In this document: positions 1-9,444 of the stretch, one piece after another
Layout of the letters: every line of letters begins with the position of its first letter
Position numbering within the stretch: position 1 is the first letter of the stretch
From: Diplonema japonicum
Taxonomy: Eukaryota; Euglenozoa; Diplonemea; Diplonemida; Diplonemidae
Length of the DNA: 64,000 nucleotides
Assembly (NCBI GenBank): GCA_964019335.1
Contig: OZ025712.1
Location: 62,001 to 126,000, forward strand
Direction: 5' to 3'
Notes under the pieces: generated by a model
Databases searched by the model: none
What the model was told of the DNA's origin: nothing
Seen by the model: the letters and a program-made list of their open reading frames with translations, nothing else
Program-made: the position numbers and the translations under genes

Positions 1-117
1 CCCCCTGGGTTTGGTTTGCAAATCTCGATAATGGTATTGTAAAAGAAAAAAAAAATAGCACCAACGTGAAAACAAAGGGTTAAACTTAACTTCAAATCAA
101 AAAGGTGTAACAACGTA

Positions 118-1410
118 CTAAAGCCATTCAGGCGGTACCTCGTGGTAGGTGGTAGTCCCTCGGAGGGTGTACTCGTCCTCCACACGCAGCAGACTGTTCC
201 AAAGCATAGTGCGGTCACCAGAGTAGAGACCACCCAGCATGGCCCAGTGACAAGACAGGTGCATAGCGAGCTCTGCAGGCAGTGTGTCTGGTGTTATGTG
301 TGTCTCTGTTCGGAGGATGGTTTTTATGCGTTTGCCGTGTAGCTGTGCTGACTCAGATGCGAGGGCTGTGATGGTGTGGTGGCGCGTGAGGCGCACGGTG
401 CACATGTCCAGTGGAATGTTCGCATTGCCGGAGATGATGTGAGTCCTGTCCACAACCTCGTCTCCGATGAGCAGGAAGTTCAGCAACTTCACGACACCCC
501 ACCCGTCCACCTCCTTTGCGTTGAACGGGTCGACCACAGCGTGCAACAACCCGAGCTTCGCGTTGCGTTTGCACTCGTCGATCACAGCAAACGGAGACCC
601 GACGTCGCGGGAGCCTCGTCCGAAGTGCACCACAACCTTCACACGTTCGTAGTACTCTGTCGACACATCGATCGCCTGCTGCACGTCGGTGAGGACATCT
701 ACAAGTGACGCGTCGGAAGGGAGGACGAACCCGCCCCTCGGCCCGACGGGCGGGTGGGGCGAGGGTTTCAGAAGCTCTGTGATCTTCCGTACCAAAGCCA
801 GCGAGGAGTGCAGCGTGTCGGAGTAAACGATGAGGGCAATCTCTTCGATGGGAACGAGGTTCTTGCTGTCTGCAGTGCTTTCGTAGATGGTGACGACGGG
901 AACGGGAAGGGGTCCTGTGAGGGCCGGGTGCGAGGCGCGCCATGCAGAAGCAGAGAGGCAGAACCACCCCACACTACCAAGGTAGATACCTATGTGCGAG
1001 TCCAACATGATTGACGTAATGACTTCATCGATGCGTCCAACGGCCGCATCGCGGAGACGCTCTTCAATGGGAGGGATCTCCTCTGCTAGTATGCATCGGA
1101 CTTTGTCTCGTTCGCCGCAACCCTCTTCCATACCCCTCAGGCTTTGCATCTCTTCTACCTCGCTGCTTCGTCCCTCCCCTGTGCTGCTCTGCCATGACCC
1201 GTTGCATGTTTCCACTTGGATTTCCATGCACCACTCCCCGTTGCTGTTGATTACCGGTCGTCCTTGTACCGTTTTTATCTTATCCTGAACAAGTTCCAAC
1301 AAATTCTTTTCCATGTACAAAAACGGCTCTACTGGTTTGTCTTTACTCAGTCCCGAGAGCATCACTTCCACTAACTTCGCGACGGTGCTCGCTCGTTCCA
1401 TCTTGCCCAT
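118..1410 (-). CDS. Unrecognised 430-aa protein
   Basis: One uninterrupted frame of about 430 codons ending in TAG. I chose the ATG at 1410 because it sits in a good context (GCCATGGGC); an in-frame upstream start at 1488 would add a phenylalanine/serine-rich stretch that looks like untranslated leader. The N-terminal third is acidic and serine-rich. The remainder looks globular, with alternating hydrophobic segments and a stretch containing HFGRGSRDVG that could be a loop. I see no signal peptide, membrane segment or family motif that I recognise. It is the last gene before the window edge, downstream of fumarate reductase copy 1 and on the same strand. The codon use (C/G third positions) matches the confident genes, which is the main support for it being real. 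Confidence 0.7.
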   Translation of the reverse strand: MGKMERASTVAKLVEVMLSGLSKDKPVEPFLYMEKNLLELVQDKIKTVQGRPVINSNGEWCMEIQVETCNGSWQSSTGEGRSSEVEEMQSLRGMEEGCGERDKVRCILAEEIPPIEERLRDAAVGRIDEVITSIMLDSHIGIYLGSVGWFCLSASAWRASHPALTGPLPVPVVTIYESTADSKNLVPIEEIALIVYSDTLHSSLALVRKITELLKPSPHPPVGPRGGFVLPSDASLVDVLTDVQQAIDVSTEYYERVKVVVHFGRGSRDVGSPFAVIDECKRNAKLGLLHAVVDPFNAKEVDGWGVVKLLNFLLIGDEVVDRTHIISGNANIPLDMCTVRLTRHHTITALASESAQLHGKRIKTILRTETHITPDTLPAELAMHLSCHWAMLGGLYSGDRTMLWNSLLRVEDEYTLRGTTTYHEVPPEWL

Positions 1411-1612
1411 GGCATGCCTGTGGTATAAACTCAAAGACAGAAAAAAAACTTTTGACAGGAAAGGAGGAGAATGTATGGGGAGGTCCATTTGTTTAAGGGT
1501 AAATCCCCTTGGACGAAGAAAAAAAAAATCAGATAGTTAACCGAAACGGTACCACGTAGAAAAAGAAATAAGAAGGAATGAAGGGTATCTCAACAGGTGT
1601 GTTCCAGATACG

Positions 1613-3888
1613 CCTCTTATTCTCTTTTTAGTTGAATGGGACAATAAAGTCAAATTTGAAAAAAAAAAAAAAAAGAACATCAACCTTAAACATCAACGAT
1701 AGAGTATTCGTTGCATGGTTTCATTAACAAAACGCATACATTCGCGGATGGAAAAAAAGGGGGGGAGGGGGAGACGAGACAAGATATCCTCATCAGCTTA
1801 ACCACAGGCACCACAAGAGAGATCTCCCCATGTCAGCTAGTGATTAAGTGTCCGAGGTGCTCAAGTCGTGCTTTTCATAGTGTGCTCAGAGCTTTGCGGA
1901 GCCCTTGAGCTTTCCGATGACTGTCTGGGGGGCGTACTTGTCGATGTAGGACTCGGAGTGCATCATGTTGAACTCCTCTGTTGCGTCCTTGCCGGCGTAG
2001 AGCATGATGGCCTCCTTCCCACCGGGGTGCTCTGCGAGGAAGGCTGTGACGTCCAGGACCCTCCCGTTCACGACGACCCAGCAGTCGGTGTCCTTCGTGT
2101 GTGCCGCCACCTCTTCCAAGGTGTACTCGCCTCCTGTCTTCGAAGAAGAAGACTCCTTCTTGTCGTCGTCTCCTTTCCCATCGAAGTCGTACTGGGTGTC
2201 CCTGGGGATCGCTCCGGTTGCCCCTTCGACAGCGGAGGATGAGGATGATGATGAGGAGGAGGTTGCGGTGCCCTCGCCGAAGTTGATGGTGACGCTCTTC
2301 GTGACGGGGTCCACCGTGAGGTTCACGGCTGAGCCAGCACCTGTACCGCTTCCTCCTCCGTTTTTGGTGAGCTGCGTGGTGAGGTAGGTGGCGGCAGAGG
2401 CCCCGCTGACCCTTCCGTAGACGACGCAGTCGAGGAGGGAGGAACCCCCGAGACGGTTCTTCCCGTGGATCCCGCCCGCCACCTCGCCGCCGGCGAACAC
2501 TCCCGGGAGGATGGAGCCGTCCTCCTTCAGAACCTCCGCCTCCGCGTTCACCTTCAGTCCCCCCAAGGTGTAGTGGATCACGGGGGTCACGATCCCCACG
2601 TAGAAGGTGTCGTCCGTCACGAGCGGGAGGTTCACGAAGAACTTCCTTCCGAACCGGTCGCTCTTCTGCTCCGCCGCCTTGTTGAAGTCGTCGAAGGTCT
2701 CCCTGATCTTCTCCACGGAGACCCCCATGTCCTGAGCGAGGGCCTCTGCCCCGACGTACTTCTTCATCAGCCCCCTCCCCGCGTAGTGGAGGCAGTGCCA
2801 CTCGATGGACTTCGACGAGGCCCCGTTCAAAACGAGCCTGTAGGGTCCCTTGTCGTGCGCCCACATCGCCCCCGTCACGTAGTCCCTCTTCTGCAGCTCG
2901 TCCACGAAGCGGTCCCCGTTCTTGTCGAGGAAGATCCCTCCCGCCCCACGGAGCGCCTCCGCCGCCAGGAACTTCACCTTCGCATCCGGCTCGTTCGGGT
3001 GCACCAGCGCCGTCGGGTGGATCTGCACCATGTCGAGGTCCACGGTCGACCCCCCCACCGCCTGCGCCATCTTGATCCCGTCCCCGGTGCAGTGTACCCC
3101 GTTTGTGGTCGGGAGCTCCATGTACTCCGGGCGCAGCTGCGCCAACAAGCTGTTCGCCGTAAAGTCCGCGCCGAAGCCCCCCGTCGTCAGCACCACGGGA
3201 CCCATCGCCGTCCCCTCCTTCCCCTCCCGCTCGTACCTGCACCCGATCACCTCCCCGGCCCCGTTCTTCAGGAGCTCCGTCGCCCGCGTCTTCGTCAGGA
3301 TCTGCACCCGCTCCGGCGCCGCCGCCATCACCTCCTCCAGCTTCTCCAACAAGGCGTAGGTGATCGTCATCCCAGGGAACTTCTGCTTCCCCCTGTGCGT
3401 GCGCGGAAAGGTGTGGCCCCCGAGCCGCCCCACCAGCGACAAGTCCAGCCCGAACTTCTCAATCAGCCACTCGATCCCCGGAGCAGAGTCGTACACGAGC
3501 CTCTTGTTCGTCTCCAGGTACGGGTTCACCGCAGGGTCCAAGCTGTCCTTCCCCTCCATCTCCGCCTGCTTCTTCGCCGCCTCCGCCGGAGGAGCCCCCT
3601 TGATCGCCGCGTCCGCCGTGTCCTTCAGGAACGCGTCCACAGTGTCTCCGACCCCGAGCCGCTGCTGCGTCCTCGTCAGCGCCCCGTTGATCCCGCTCGT
3701 CGCCTTCGTCGAGTTCCCCCCGCAGAACGACAGCTTCTCCAGCAGCAACACGTTCGCCCCCCTCTCCAGCACCGTGTGGCACGCGCTCAGACCAGCCAGA
3801 CCACCTCCCACGACAATTACCTGCGCCATCTTTTTTTTCTTTTTTTAGAAAATAAGATATGTCTGTTTTGTGTGTTAAAGGAGGCAAG
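1613..3888. repeat. Gene-sized duplication, copy 1 (fumarate reductase)
   Basis: This stretch reappears at 16062-18334, 14.4 kb away. It contains the complete fumarate reductase CDS plus about 270 bp of 3' flank and 60 bp of 5' flank. The encoded proteins are identical. The differences I see lie in the 3' flank: an A-run length change near 1660-1675 and a short altered block just after it. Beyond both ends the sequences are unrelated, so the duplicated unit is about one gene long. Confidence 0.9.
1886..3829 (-). CDS. Soluble fumarate reductase fused to cytochrome b5 (copy 1)
   Basis: 647 aa, intronless. Residues 1-470 are a flavoprotein of the fumarate reductase/succinate dehydrogenase family: N-terminal FAD-binding GGGLAGLSA, the SGINGA segment, HTFPRTHR, HTLGGLKVN and GGIHGKNRLGGSSLL. 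This is the family of soluble fumarate reductases such as yeast Osm1/Frd1. A serine- and aspartate-rich linker (about 505-560) leads to a C-terminal cytochrome b5 domain with the HPGG heme-ligand motif at 601-604 and the second ligand probably His624. The predicted role is fumarate to succinate using electrons delivered through the b5 heme, for redox balance in low oxygen. No N-terminal targeting signal is visible; the start is directly at the FAD motif, so a cytosolic enzyme is likely. The protein is identical to that of copy 2 at 16332-18275. Electron donor and location are inference. Confidence 0.92.
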   Translation of the reverse strand: MAQVIVVGGGLAGLSACHTVLERGANVLLLEKLSFCGGNSTKATSGINGALTRTQQRLGVGDTVDAFLKDTADAAIKGAPPAEAAKKQAEMEGKDSLDPAVNPYLETNKRLVYDSAPGIEWLIEKFGLDLSLVGRLGGHTFPRTHRGKQKFPGMTITYALLEKLEEVMAAAPERVQILTKTRATELLKNGAGEVIGCRYEREGKEGTAMGPVVLTTGGFGADFTANSLLAQLRPEYMELPTTNGVHCTGDGIKMAQAVGGSTVDLDMVQIHPTALVHPNEPDAKVKFLAAEALRGAGGIFLDKNGDRFVDELQKRDYVTGAMWAHDKGPYRLVLNGASSKSIEWHCLHYAGRGLMKKYVGAEALAQDMGVSVEKIRETFDDFNKAAEQKSDRFGRKFFVNLPLVTDDTFYVGIVTPVIHYTLGGLKVNAEAEVLKEDGSILPGVFAGGEVAGGIHGKNRLGGSSLLDCVVYGRVSGASAATYLTTQLTKNGGGSGTGAGSAVNLTVDPVTKSVTINFGEGTATSSSSSSSSSAVEGATGAIPRDTQYDFDGKGDDDKKESSSSKTGGEYTLEEVAAHTKDTDCWVVVNGRVLDVTAFLAEHPGGKEAIMLYAGKDATEEFNMMHSESYIDKYAPQTVIGKLKGSAKL

Positions 3889-4105
3889 AAAATTAATTAA
3901 AAATAAGATGCCTCATGCCTAGACTCACATTTTGGGATAAGGCGATAAAAAATGAATCCAGATCCATCATCAAACACCACCACAAGCATCCTTCCTGAAC
4001 TTTATACTGGGATTCGAGACGGACACCCGCCGCGTCGAAAAGAAGAGTTCGAAAAAAAGAGGAGGGGAGGAAAGAAAGATTTATTTCATAAGTAGAGTTA
4101 GTAAC

Positions 4106-4594
4106 TTACGTGTCGTCTTTCAGGAGAGATGTTTGTCCTAAGAGATGCGGTAGAATGTTGTCAACGGATCGGTGCAAAGGGTGGGTTCTTTCCTGCAAGG
4201 CGAAGTTGATATCTTCGGGGCACACGGTCTTCCGTTCCCCCGTAAGCTCCATGAAAATAGCGGTAGTAGCCAGCAGCTTGCTGAGGAATTTTTGAATGAT
4301 TGTGCGAGACTTGTCATAAGTGCTTGAGGCATTTCTCTTAATCTTAGCCTTTAAACAAAGGCGTTTAATGTCCCCTTTTGTGAGGTGTCGTCTTACAGAA
4401 TAGCCTTTTTCGACGACGGTTTTTACTCTTTGCTCGAGTTCCCTTGACATCTCTTTCAAGTTTAGTAGCTCCGCTACAGGAACACACCGGTAAGCCATGG
4501 TGGCTGTTTCCGTTCCTTTTTGCACATTCCTTGGTTTGTCTTTCCGCTTACCCGACGTTTTCGGTGCTTTTTTAGGTGCTCTCTTCGATTTCAT
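4106..4594 (-). CDS. Divergent histone H4-like protein
   Basis: 162 aa from the ATG at 4594 (A at -3). A lysine-rich tail (about 1-35) precedes a longer unique segment, then a histone fold at about residues 75-145. Compared with H4, LTKGDIKRL matches the ITKPAIRRL helix-1 start, KIKR matches GVKR, the Y before helix 2 is kept, and GERKTVCPEDINFAL matches AKRKTVTAMDVVYAL. The C-terminal extension (PHLLGQTSLLKDDT) is not H4-like, and the tail lacks the canonical SGRGKGGKGLGKGG start. It is probably an H4 variant or another histone-fold protein that pairs like H4. A CENP/TAF-type histone fold is the main alternative. It lies directly left of the 18-Cys array on the same strand. Confidence 0.65.
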   Translation of the reverse strand: MKSKRAPKKAPKTSGKRKDKPRNVQKGTETATMAYRCVPVAELLNLKEMSRELEQRVKTVVEKGYSVRRHLTKGDIKRLCLKAKIKRNASSTYDKSRTIIQKFLSKLLATTAIFMELTGERKTVCPEDINFALQERTHPLHRSVDNILPHLLGQTSLLKDDT

Positions 4595-4879
4595 GTTATG
4601 CAGTGGAAACTGTTTCAAGGAAGGGGCGTGGCTTTTTCTTTTTAAAACCTCTTCAACAAACTGAGTGTTCTTCTTTTGTCACTATTTAGAGGCCGCCATG
4701 GTTCCACGGCATGGCGTCCGGCCAGGTATTTTGGGACGTTATCAGGTGCAAAACAACAATGACCTTCTGGAGCTAAACATAAATTCTTACCCCTTACCCA
4801 TCCGATCACGATGAAATAATACACTAATAACTAGATGGCGAGAGGGAATGGAAGTAATGGGGAAACAAAAAGGGGGAAC

Positions 4880-5007
4880 GGGGGACGATGTGCACCCCAT
4901 TCTTACGGACATCGGACACAGGGAGGGGGCTGGTCCGGAATAGCTTGTTTGTATTTCAGAGGTCAGCTGTATATTGAGGAGATAACACTCCCAGCGGCAC
5001 AGCTGAC
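4880..5007. other. Conserved hairpin unit 1
   Basis: First hairpin: GGGGG (4880-4884) pairs with CCCC (4895-4898) around a loop starting GACGA. A second stem follows, CGGAC (4913-4917) with GTCCG (4933-4937), around a purine-rich loop. A long hairpin comes next: GTCAGCTG (4962-4969) pairs perfectly with CAGCTGAC (5000-5007), with an inner GGAG/CTCC stem (4978-4981 with 4988-4991). It ends 76 bp past the stop of the first 18-Cys gene. This copy has only one GGGG-type hairpin and lacks the TTCGA-type palindrome seen beside most others. Confidence 0.7.
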
Positions 5008-5082
5008 ATGAATGTTCATAGTTGTTTGTTATAAAGAAAGAAGACTGATTGTCCTCTTTCTAGTTGCGATGCCTTGACTTGC

Positions 5083-6003
5083 TCATGGCTTGATGGCAGG
5101 GATGAACCTGTCCTCAGAGGGGTCGTGGGGGCACACACGGCACCTGTCCTGAACAGGCCAGGGACCGTGGGGCTTGTGGGGCTTGGGGCACATGTGCCTC
5201 TGGCACTCCCCGTTCTGCCAAGCACACTCACCAGGGAGAGTGTTCCAGCAAGAGTCCTCGTCGCCGTAAGAGGCGCAGTTCGCAGTGGCGGGTGAGTAGG
5301 CGAAGAAAGTGAACGCCATGAGCTCAGGTGCCTTCACCACATCGGTTGTACCCTCCGCCGCGAGCTTGTGGTAGATAACAAGGTTGTGAAGGTGGCTGTC
5401 CACATTCACGTCCAAGTCCATCACCGTCCCACAGCGGTAGGGGGTGAACCCGTCAGCGAGGAGGATCGCTTCGATGTTCCCACCGTCCTCGTACTGGCAA
5501 GGGGGGCAGCTGTACACCATCACGAAGTGGTCACACATCTTCCCCACACCACCAAACCCGGTCACACAGTCCATGTGCATCTCGTAGTTCTCCTTCGTGC
5601 GAACAGAAGGAACCTGTCCCCACCTCCCGATCATCGTGGGGGGGAAGTTGTAGAACCTCGAGTCGTCCATGTCGATGTAGCCCTTCATCCCGTCAAGGAT
5701 ACGTGTCACCTTGGTCCCGCTGCTGGGGGCACTGGGGTCGGGGTTGATCTGGTGCCCCACTCCAAAACCGGCATTCGGGTTGGACATGATGCAGTCGTCC
5801 GCGCTGCTGACACCACTGCTCCCACCACAGGGGATCCTGCAGCTCTCTCCATCAGCTCGCACACATCGACCGTTCACCCTCTTCGCACCACCAAGACACA
5901 TGTAACTGTCGCACGAGCCTTCTTGAGTCCCGCTCATCCCGTTCCCAGCTGCACTCCCTGCAAAGGCAAGTGCCATCACTGCGAGCATCTTTCCGTGGGT
6001 CAT
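5083..6003 (-). CDS. Secreted 18-cysteine protein, subtype A (A1)
   Basis: 306 aa, intronless. The ATG at 6003 is preceded by a CAACAACAAC leader. Residues 1-20 are a signal peptide (MTHGKMLAVMALAFAGSAAG). The mature part has 18 cysteines, an even number consistent with all-disulfide secretion. Recognisable blocks are a short N-terminal Cys-rich segment, a central region with GRWGQVP and MHMDCVTG, a SCPPCQ (CxxC) motif, DSHLHNLVIYH, and a C-terminal PSI-like Cys cluster (NCASYGDEDSCWNTLPGECAW) before VCPHDPSEDRFIPAIKP. I do not recognise the family; a disulfide-rich surface, matrix or secreted protein is all that can be said. It is one of ten copies in the window. A central His- and Asp-rich stretch could bind metal, but no known site is evident. 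Confidence 0.88.
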   Translation of the reverse strand: MTHGKMLAVMALAFAGSAAGNGMSGTQEGSCDSYMCLGGAKRVNGRCVRADGESCRIPCGGSSGVSSADDCIMSNPNAGFGVGHQINPDPSAPSSGTKVTRILDGMKGYIDMDDSRFYNFPPTMIGRWGQVPSVRTKENYEMHMDCVTGFGGVGKMCDHFVMVYSCPPCQYEDGGNIEAILLADGFTPYRCGTVMDLDVNVDSHLHNLVIYHKLAAEGTTDVVKAPELMAFTFFAYSPATANCASYGDEDSCWNTLPGECAWQNGECQRHMCPKPHKPHGPWPVQDRCRVCPHDPSEDRFIPAIKP

Positions 6004-6125
6004 GTTGTTGTTGTGTTGTGTGTGAAAACTGTTGGTTGTTCTATGTTGCATTGACCGATCTTTCATTGGGATTAATATAATATTTGTATATATAAAAGAG
6101 TAACTTCGAATATCGAGAAACAGAG
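6004..6125 (-). promoter_or_regulatory. Shared 5' module of the 18-Cys genes
   Basis: Upstream of A1 on the minus strand there are, in order toward the gene, TCTCGATATTCGAAG, an AT-rich box (TTTTATATATAC), the block GAAAGATCGGTCAAT, and a CA-rich leader ending CAACAACAACATG. The same order occurs before A2 (7487-7590), A3 (8902-9015), B1 (10363-10475) and the two copies in the second cluster (32646-32760 and 34107-34220). It is missing or broken before B2, A4, C1 and C2. This looks like a core promoter plus 5' UTR that was duplicated with the genes. The role is inferred only from position and conservation. Confidence 0.45.
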
Positions 6126-6159
6126 AGGAATAATCAAAAGGGGAAACAAATAGAGAAGT

Positions 6160-6417
6160 GGGGGACGAGTGCACCCCAACGGACTGCGGGCAGGGAGAGG
6201 GCCTGCCCGAGACACTGATTTTTTTTTTTTTTTTTTTAGTTTAGAAAACCGATATTGTTCATAACAAAAGAGAAAAGGGGGACGAATGCACCCCTACGGA
6301 TTGTGGGCAAATTGTGCCCGAGAACCTTTTTTTGAATATTAAATTGTCACTGATCTTCAATCTGTTGAGTCATGCTGAACGGAGGGAGCTCACTCCAGCT
6401 TCCGTAACACAGCTGAC
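6160..6417. other. Conserved hairpin unit 2 (double GGGG hairpin)
   Basis: Two GGGG/CCCC hairpins are present (6160-6177 and 6277-6294), each followed by ACGGA and a second stem. In the first this is GGGCAGG (6188-6194) with CCTGCCC (6202-6208); in the second it is the shorter GGGCA (6305-6309) with TGCCC (6315-6319). T-runs follow each on the plus strand. The long hairpin is GTCATGCTG (6369-6377) with CAGCTGAC (6410-6417), an inner CGGA/TCCG and a GGAG/CTCC tip with loop CTCA. It ends 149 bp past the A2 stop. Confidence 0.75.
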
Positions 6418-6565
6418 CTAAGATGTACGTAGTCATAGAAAAGAGAGGGAAAATAGGAAAGAGGTTTTGAAAAGTGGATTCAGAGGAATGATGAAATGAA
6501 TGAGGTTGTCTTCCAATGCAATGAATCTTGACCCTGCTCATGCGTTGGCCTTGATACCACCCAGC

Positions 6566-7486
6566 TTACGGCTTGATGGCAGGGATGAACCTGTTCTCAG
6601 AGGGGTCGTGGGGGCACACACGGCACCTGTTCTGAACAGGCCAGGGACCGTGGGGCTTGTGGGGCTTGGGGCACATGTGCCTCTGGCACTCCCCGTTCTG
6701 CCAAGCACACTCACCAGGGAGAGTGTTCCAGCAAGAGTCCTCGTCGCCGTAAGAGGCGCAGTTCGCGGTGGCGGGTGAGTAGGCGAAGAAAGTGAACGCC
6801 ATGAGCTCAGGTGCCTTCACCACATCGGTTGTACCCTCCGCCGCGAGCTTGTGGTAGATAACAAGGTTGTGAAGGTGGCTGTCCACATTCACGTCCAAGT
6901 CCATCACCGTCCCACAGCGGTAGGGGGTGAACCCGTCAGCGAGGAGGATCGCTTCGATGTTCCCACCGTCCTCGTACTGGCAAGGGGGGCAGCTGTACAC
7001 CATCACGAAGTGGTCACACATCTTCCCCACACCACCAAACCCGGTCACACAGTCCATGTGCATCTCGTAGTTCTCCTTCGTGCGAACAGAAGGAACCTGT
7101 CCCCACCTCCCGATCATCGTGGGGGGGAAGTTGTAGAACCTCGAGTCGTCCATGTCGATGAAGCCCTTCATCCCGTCAAGGATACGTGTCACCTTGGTCC
7201 CGCTGCTGGGGGCACTGGGGTCGGGGTTGATCTGGTGCCCCACTCCGAAACCTGCATTCGGGTTGGACATGATGCAGTCGTCCGCGCTGCTGACACCACT
7301 GCTCCCACCACAGGGGATCCTGCAGCTCTCTCCATCAGCTCGCACACATCGACCGTTCACCCTCTTCGCACCACCAAGACACATGTAACTGTCGCACGAG
7401 CCTTCTTGAGTCCCGCTCATCCCGTTCCCAGCTGCACTCCCTGCAAAGGCAAGTGCCATCACTGCGAGCATCTTTCCGTGGGTCAT
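6566..7486 (-). CDS. Secreted 18-cysteine protein, subtype A (A2)
   Basis: 306 aa, differing from A1 at only a few residues: KGFIDM instead of KGYIDM, NRCRVC instead of DRCRVC, and SENRF instead of SEDRF. The signal peptide, all 18 cysteines, the SCPPCQ motif and the C-terminal PSI-like cluster are kept. The start ATG at 7486 follows a CAACAAC leader. Hairpin unit 2 lies downstream. The 5' side carries the shared promoter-like module up to about 7600, after which the sequence departs from the other spacers. Confidence 0.88.
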   Translation of the reverse strand: MTHGKMLAVMALAFAGSAAGNGMSGTQEGSCDSYMCLGGAKRVNGRCVRADGESCRIPCGGSSGVSSADDCIMSNPNAGFGVGHQINPDPSAPSSGTKVTRILDGMKGFIDMDDSRFYNFPPTMIGRWGQVPSVRTKENYEMHMDCVTGFGGVGKMCDHFVMVYSCPPCQYEDGGNIEAILLADGFTPYRCGTVMDLDVNVDSHLHNLVIYHKLAAEGTTDVVKAPELMAFTFFAYSPATANCASYGDEDSCWNTLPGECAWQNGECQRHMCPKPHKPHGPWPVQNRCRVCPHDPSENRFIPAIKP

Positions 7487-7980
7487 GTTGTTGTTGTGTG
7501 TAGTTGTTGTGTGTGAAAACTGTTGGTTGTTCTATTGACCGATCTTTCGTTGGGACTAATATAATATAAAGAGTAGCTTCGAATATCGAGAAACAGAGAG
7601 GAATAAATAATATATGAGTTAAAGGAGGCCGGTACTGGCGGCGCCCTGTTGTTTAAATAAATAAAAAAGTCGGGGAATACATTTCCCACTTTGGATAGTG
7701 AATCCGCCGTGTTGTAGGATGTCACAGGAGTAGCTCTCCCATGGCCTCCTACTTCACGGAAAATACTTTAATGTTTGTATGGTCTTTTTTTTTTTTTTTT
7801 TTTTCTTTTTTTTTTTCTCTTTGGAATCAAGGTACATTTCACGAAAACACTTTCTCGCGATATCACCCCTCGAATGATAGAAGCTTCCCTTGAACGTAGC
7901 TGTCATGCTTACAATGAAGTACTGACTATGTACTGCTTCGAACAAGAGGAACCTTCTAGTTTACTAAAAACAAACCCAGC

Positions 7981-8901
7981 TTACGGCTTGATGGCAGGGA
8001 TGAACCTGTTCTCAGAGGGGTCGTGGGGGCACACACGGCACCTGTTCTGAACAGGCCAGGGACCGTGGGGCTTGTGGGGCTTGGGGCACATGTGCCTCTG
8101 GCACTCCCCGTTCTGCCAAGCACACTCACCAGGGAGAGTGTTCCAGCAAGAGTCCTCGTCGCCGTAAGAGGCGCAGTTCGCAGTGGCGGGTGAGTAGGCG
8201 AAGAAAGTGAACGCCATGAGCTCAGGTGCCTTCACCACATCGGTTGTACCCTCCGCCGCGAGCTTGTGGTAGATAACAAGGTTGTGAAGGTGGCTGTCCA
8301 CATTCACGTCCAAGTCCATCACCGTCCCACAGCGGTAGGGGGTGAACCCGTCAGCGAGGAGGATCGCTTCGATGTTCCCACCGTCCTCGTACTGGCAAGG
8401 GGGGCAGCTGTACACCATCACGAAGTGGTCACACATCTTCCCCACACCACCAAACCCGGTCACACAGTCCATGTGCATCTCGTAGTTCTCCTTCGTGCGA
8501 ACAGAAGGAACCTGTCCCCACCTCCCGATCATCGTGGGGGGGAAGTTGTAGAACCTCGAGTCGTCCATGTCGATGTAGCCCTTCATCCCGTCAAGGATAC
8601 GTGTCACCTTGGTCCCGCTGCTGGGGGCACTGGGGTCGGGGTTGATCTGGTGCCCCACTCCAAAACCGGCATTCGGGTTGGACATGATGCAGTCGTCCGC
8701 GCTGCTGACACCACTGCTCCCACCACAGGGGATCCTGCAGCTCTCCCCATCAGCTCGCACACATCGACCGTTCACCCTCTTCGCACCACCAAGACACATG
8801 TAACTGTCGCACGAGCCTTCTTGAGTCCCGCTCATCCCGTTCCCAGCTGCACTCCCTGCAAAGGCAAGTGCCATCACTGCGAGCATCTTTCCGTGGGTCA
8901 T
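7981..8901 (-). CDS. Secreted 18-cysteine protein, subtype A (A3)
   Basis: 306 aa. It has the same architecture as A1 and A2: signal peptide, 18 cysteines, CxxC and C-terminal PSI-like cluster. The protein is identical to the copy at 31725-32645. Unlike the other members it has no hairpin unit past its stop codon. Instead the 3' flank holds a long T-run (about 7783-7812 on the plus strand) and a unique segment. This makes A3 a natural control for what the hairpin units do. The promoter-like module is present upstream. Confidence 0.88.
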   Translation of the reverse strand: MTHGKMLAVMALAFAGSAAGNGMSGTQEGSCDSYMCLGGAKRVNGRCVRADGESCRIPCGGSSGVSSADDCIMSNPNAGFGVGHQINPDPSAPSSGTKVTRILDGMKGYIDMDDSRFYNFPPTMIGRWGQVPSVRTKENYEMHMDCVTGFGGVGKMCDHFVMVYSCPPCQYEDGGNIEAILLADGFTPYRCGTVMDLDVNVDSHLHNLVIYHKLAAEGTTDVVKAPELMAFTFFAYSPATANCASYGDEDSCWNTLPGECAWQNGECQRHMCPKPHKPHGPWPVQNRCRVCPHDPSENRFIPAIKP

Positions 8902-9045
8902 GTTGTTGTTGTGTTGTTGTTGTGTGTGAAAACTGTTGGTTGTTCTATTGACCGATCTTTCGTTGGGACTAGTATACTATAAAGAGTAGCTTCGAATATC
9001 GAGAAACAGAGAGGAATAATCAAAAGGGGAAACAAATAGAGAAGT

Positions 9046-9289
9046 GGGGGACGAGTGCACCCCAACGGACTGCGGGCAGGGAGAGGGCCTGCCCGAGATA
9101 TTGATTTTTTTTTTTAAAGTAATATTGCTCTTAATAACAGAAATAAGAAAAGGGGGACGAATGCACCCCAACGGACTACGGGCAGAGGACCTGCCCGATG
9201 AGCTAATTTTTTTTAGAAAGTGTGTCCTTCAATCTGTTGAGTCATGCTGAACGGAGGGAGCTCACTCCAGCTTCCGTAACACAGCTGAC
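9046..9289. other. Conserved hairpin unit 3 (double GGGG hairpin)
   Basis: GGGG/CCCC hairpins lie at 9046-9063 and 9152-9169. Second stems are GGGCAGG (9074-9080) with CCTGCCC (9088-9094), and GGGCAG (9180-9185) with CTGCCC (9191-9196). The long hairpin is GTCATGCTG (9241-9249) with CAGCTGAC (9282-9289). It ends 156 bp past the B1 stop. T-runs follow each GGGG-type hairpin on the plus strand. Confidence 0.75.
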
Positions 9290-9444
9290 CTAAGATGTAT
9301 GTGGTTATAGAAAAGAGAGGAAAGATAGGAAAGAAAGTGAATTCAGAAGAATGATGAAATGAATGAGGTTCGTTGTGGACTACGATGTCTCCAAGATGGC
9401 AAGGACGCCGCCTTGACCCTGCGTTGGTCCTGATACCACCCAGC

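Noticed and set aside
2465-3922. A 485-codon open frame on the plus strand opposite fumarate reductase (and its twin at 16911-18377)
   Set aside because: Arg/His/Leu/Pro-rich translation typical of the antisense of a GC3-rich gene; the minus-strand frame has clear FAD and cytochrome b5 motifs.
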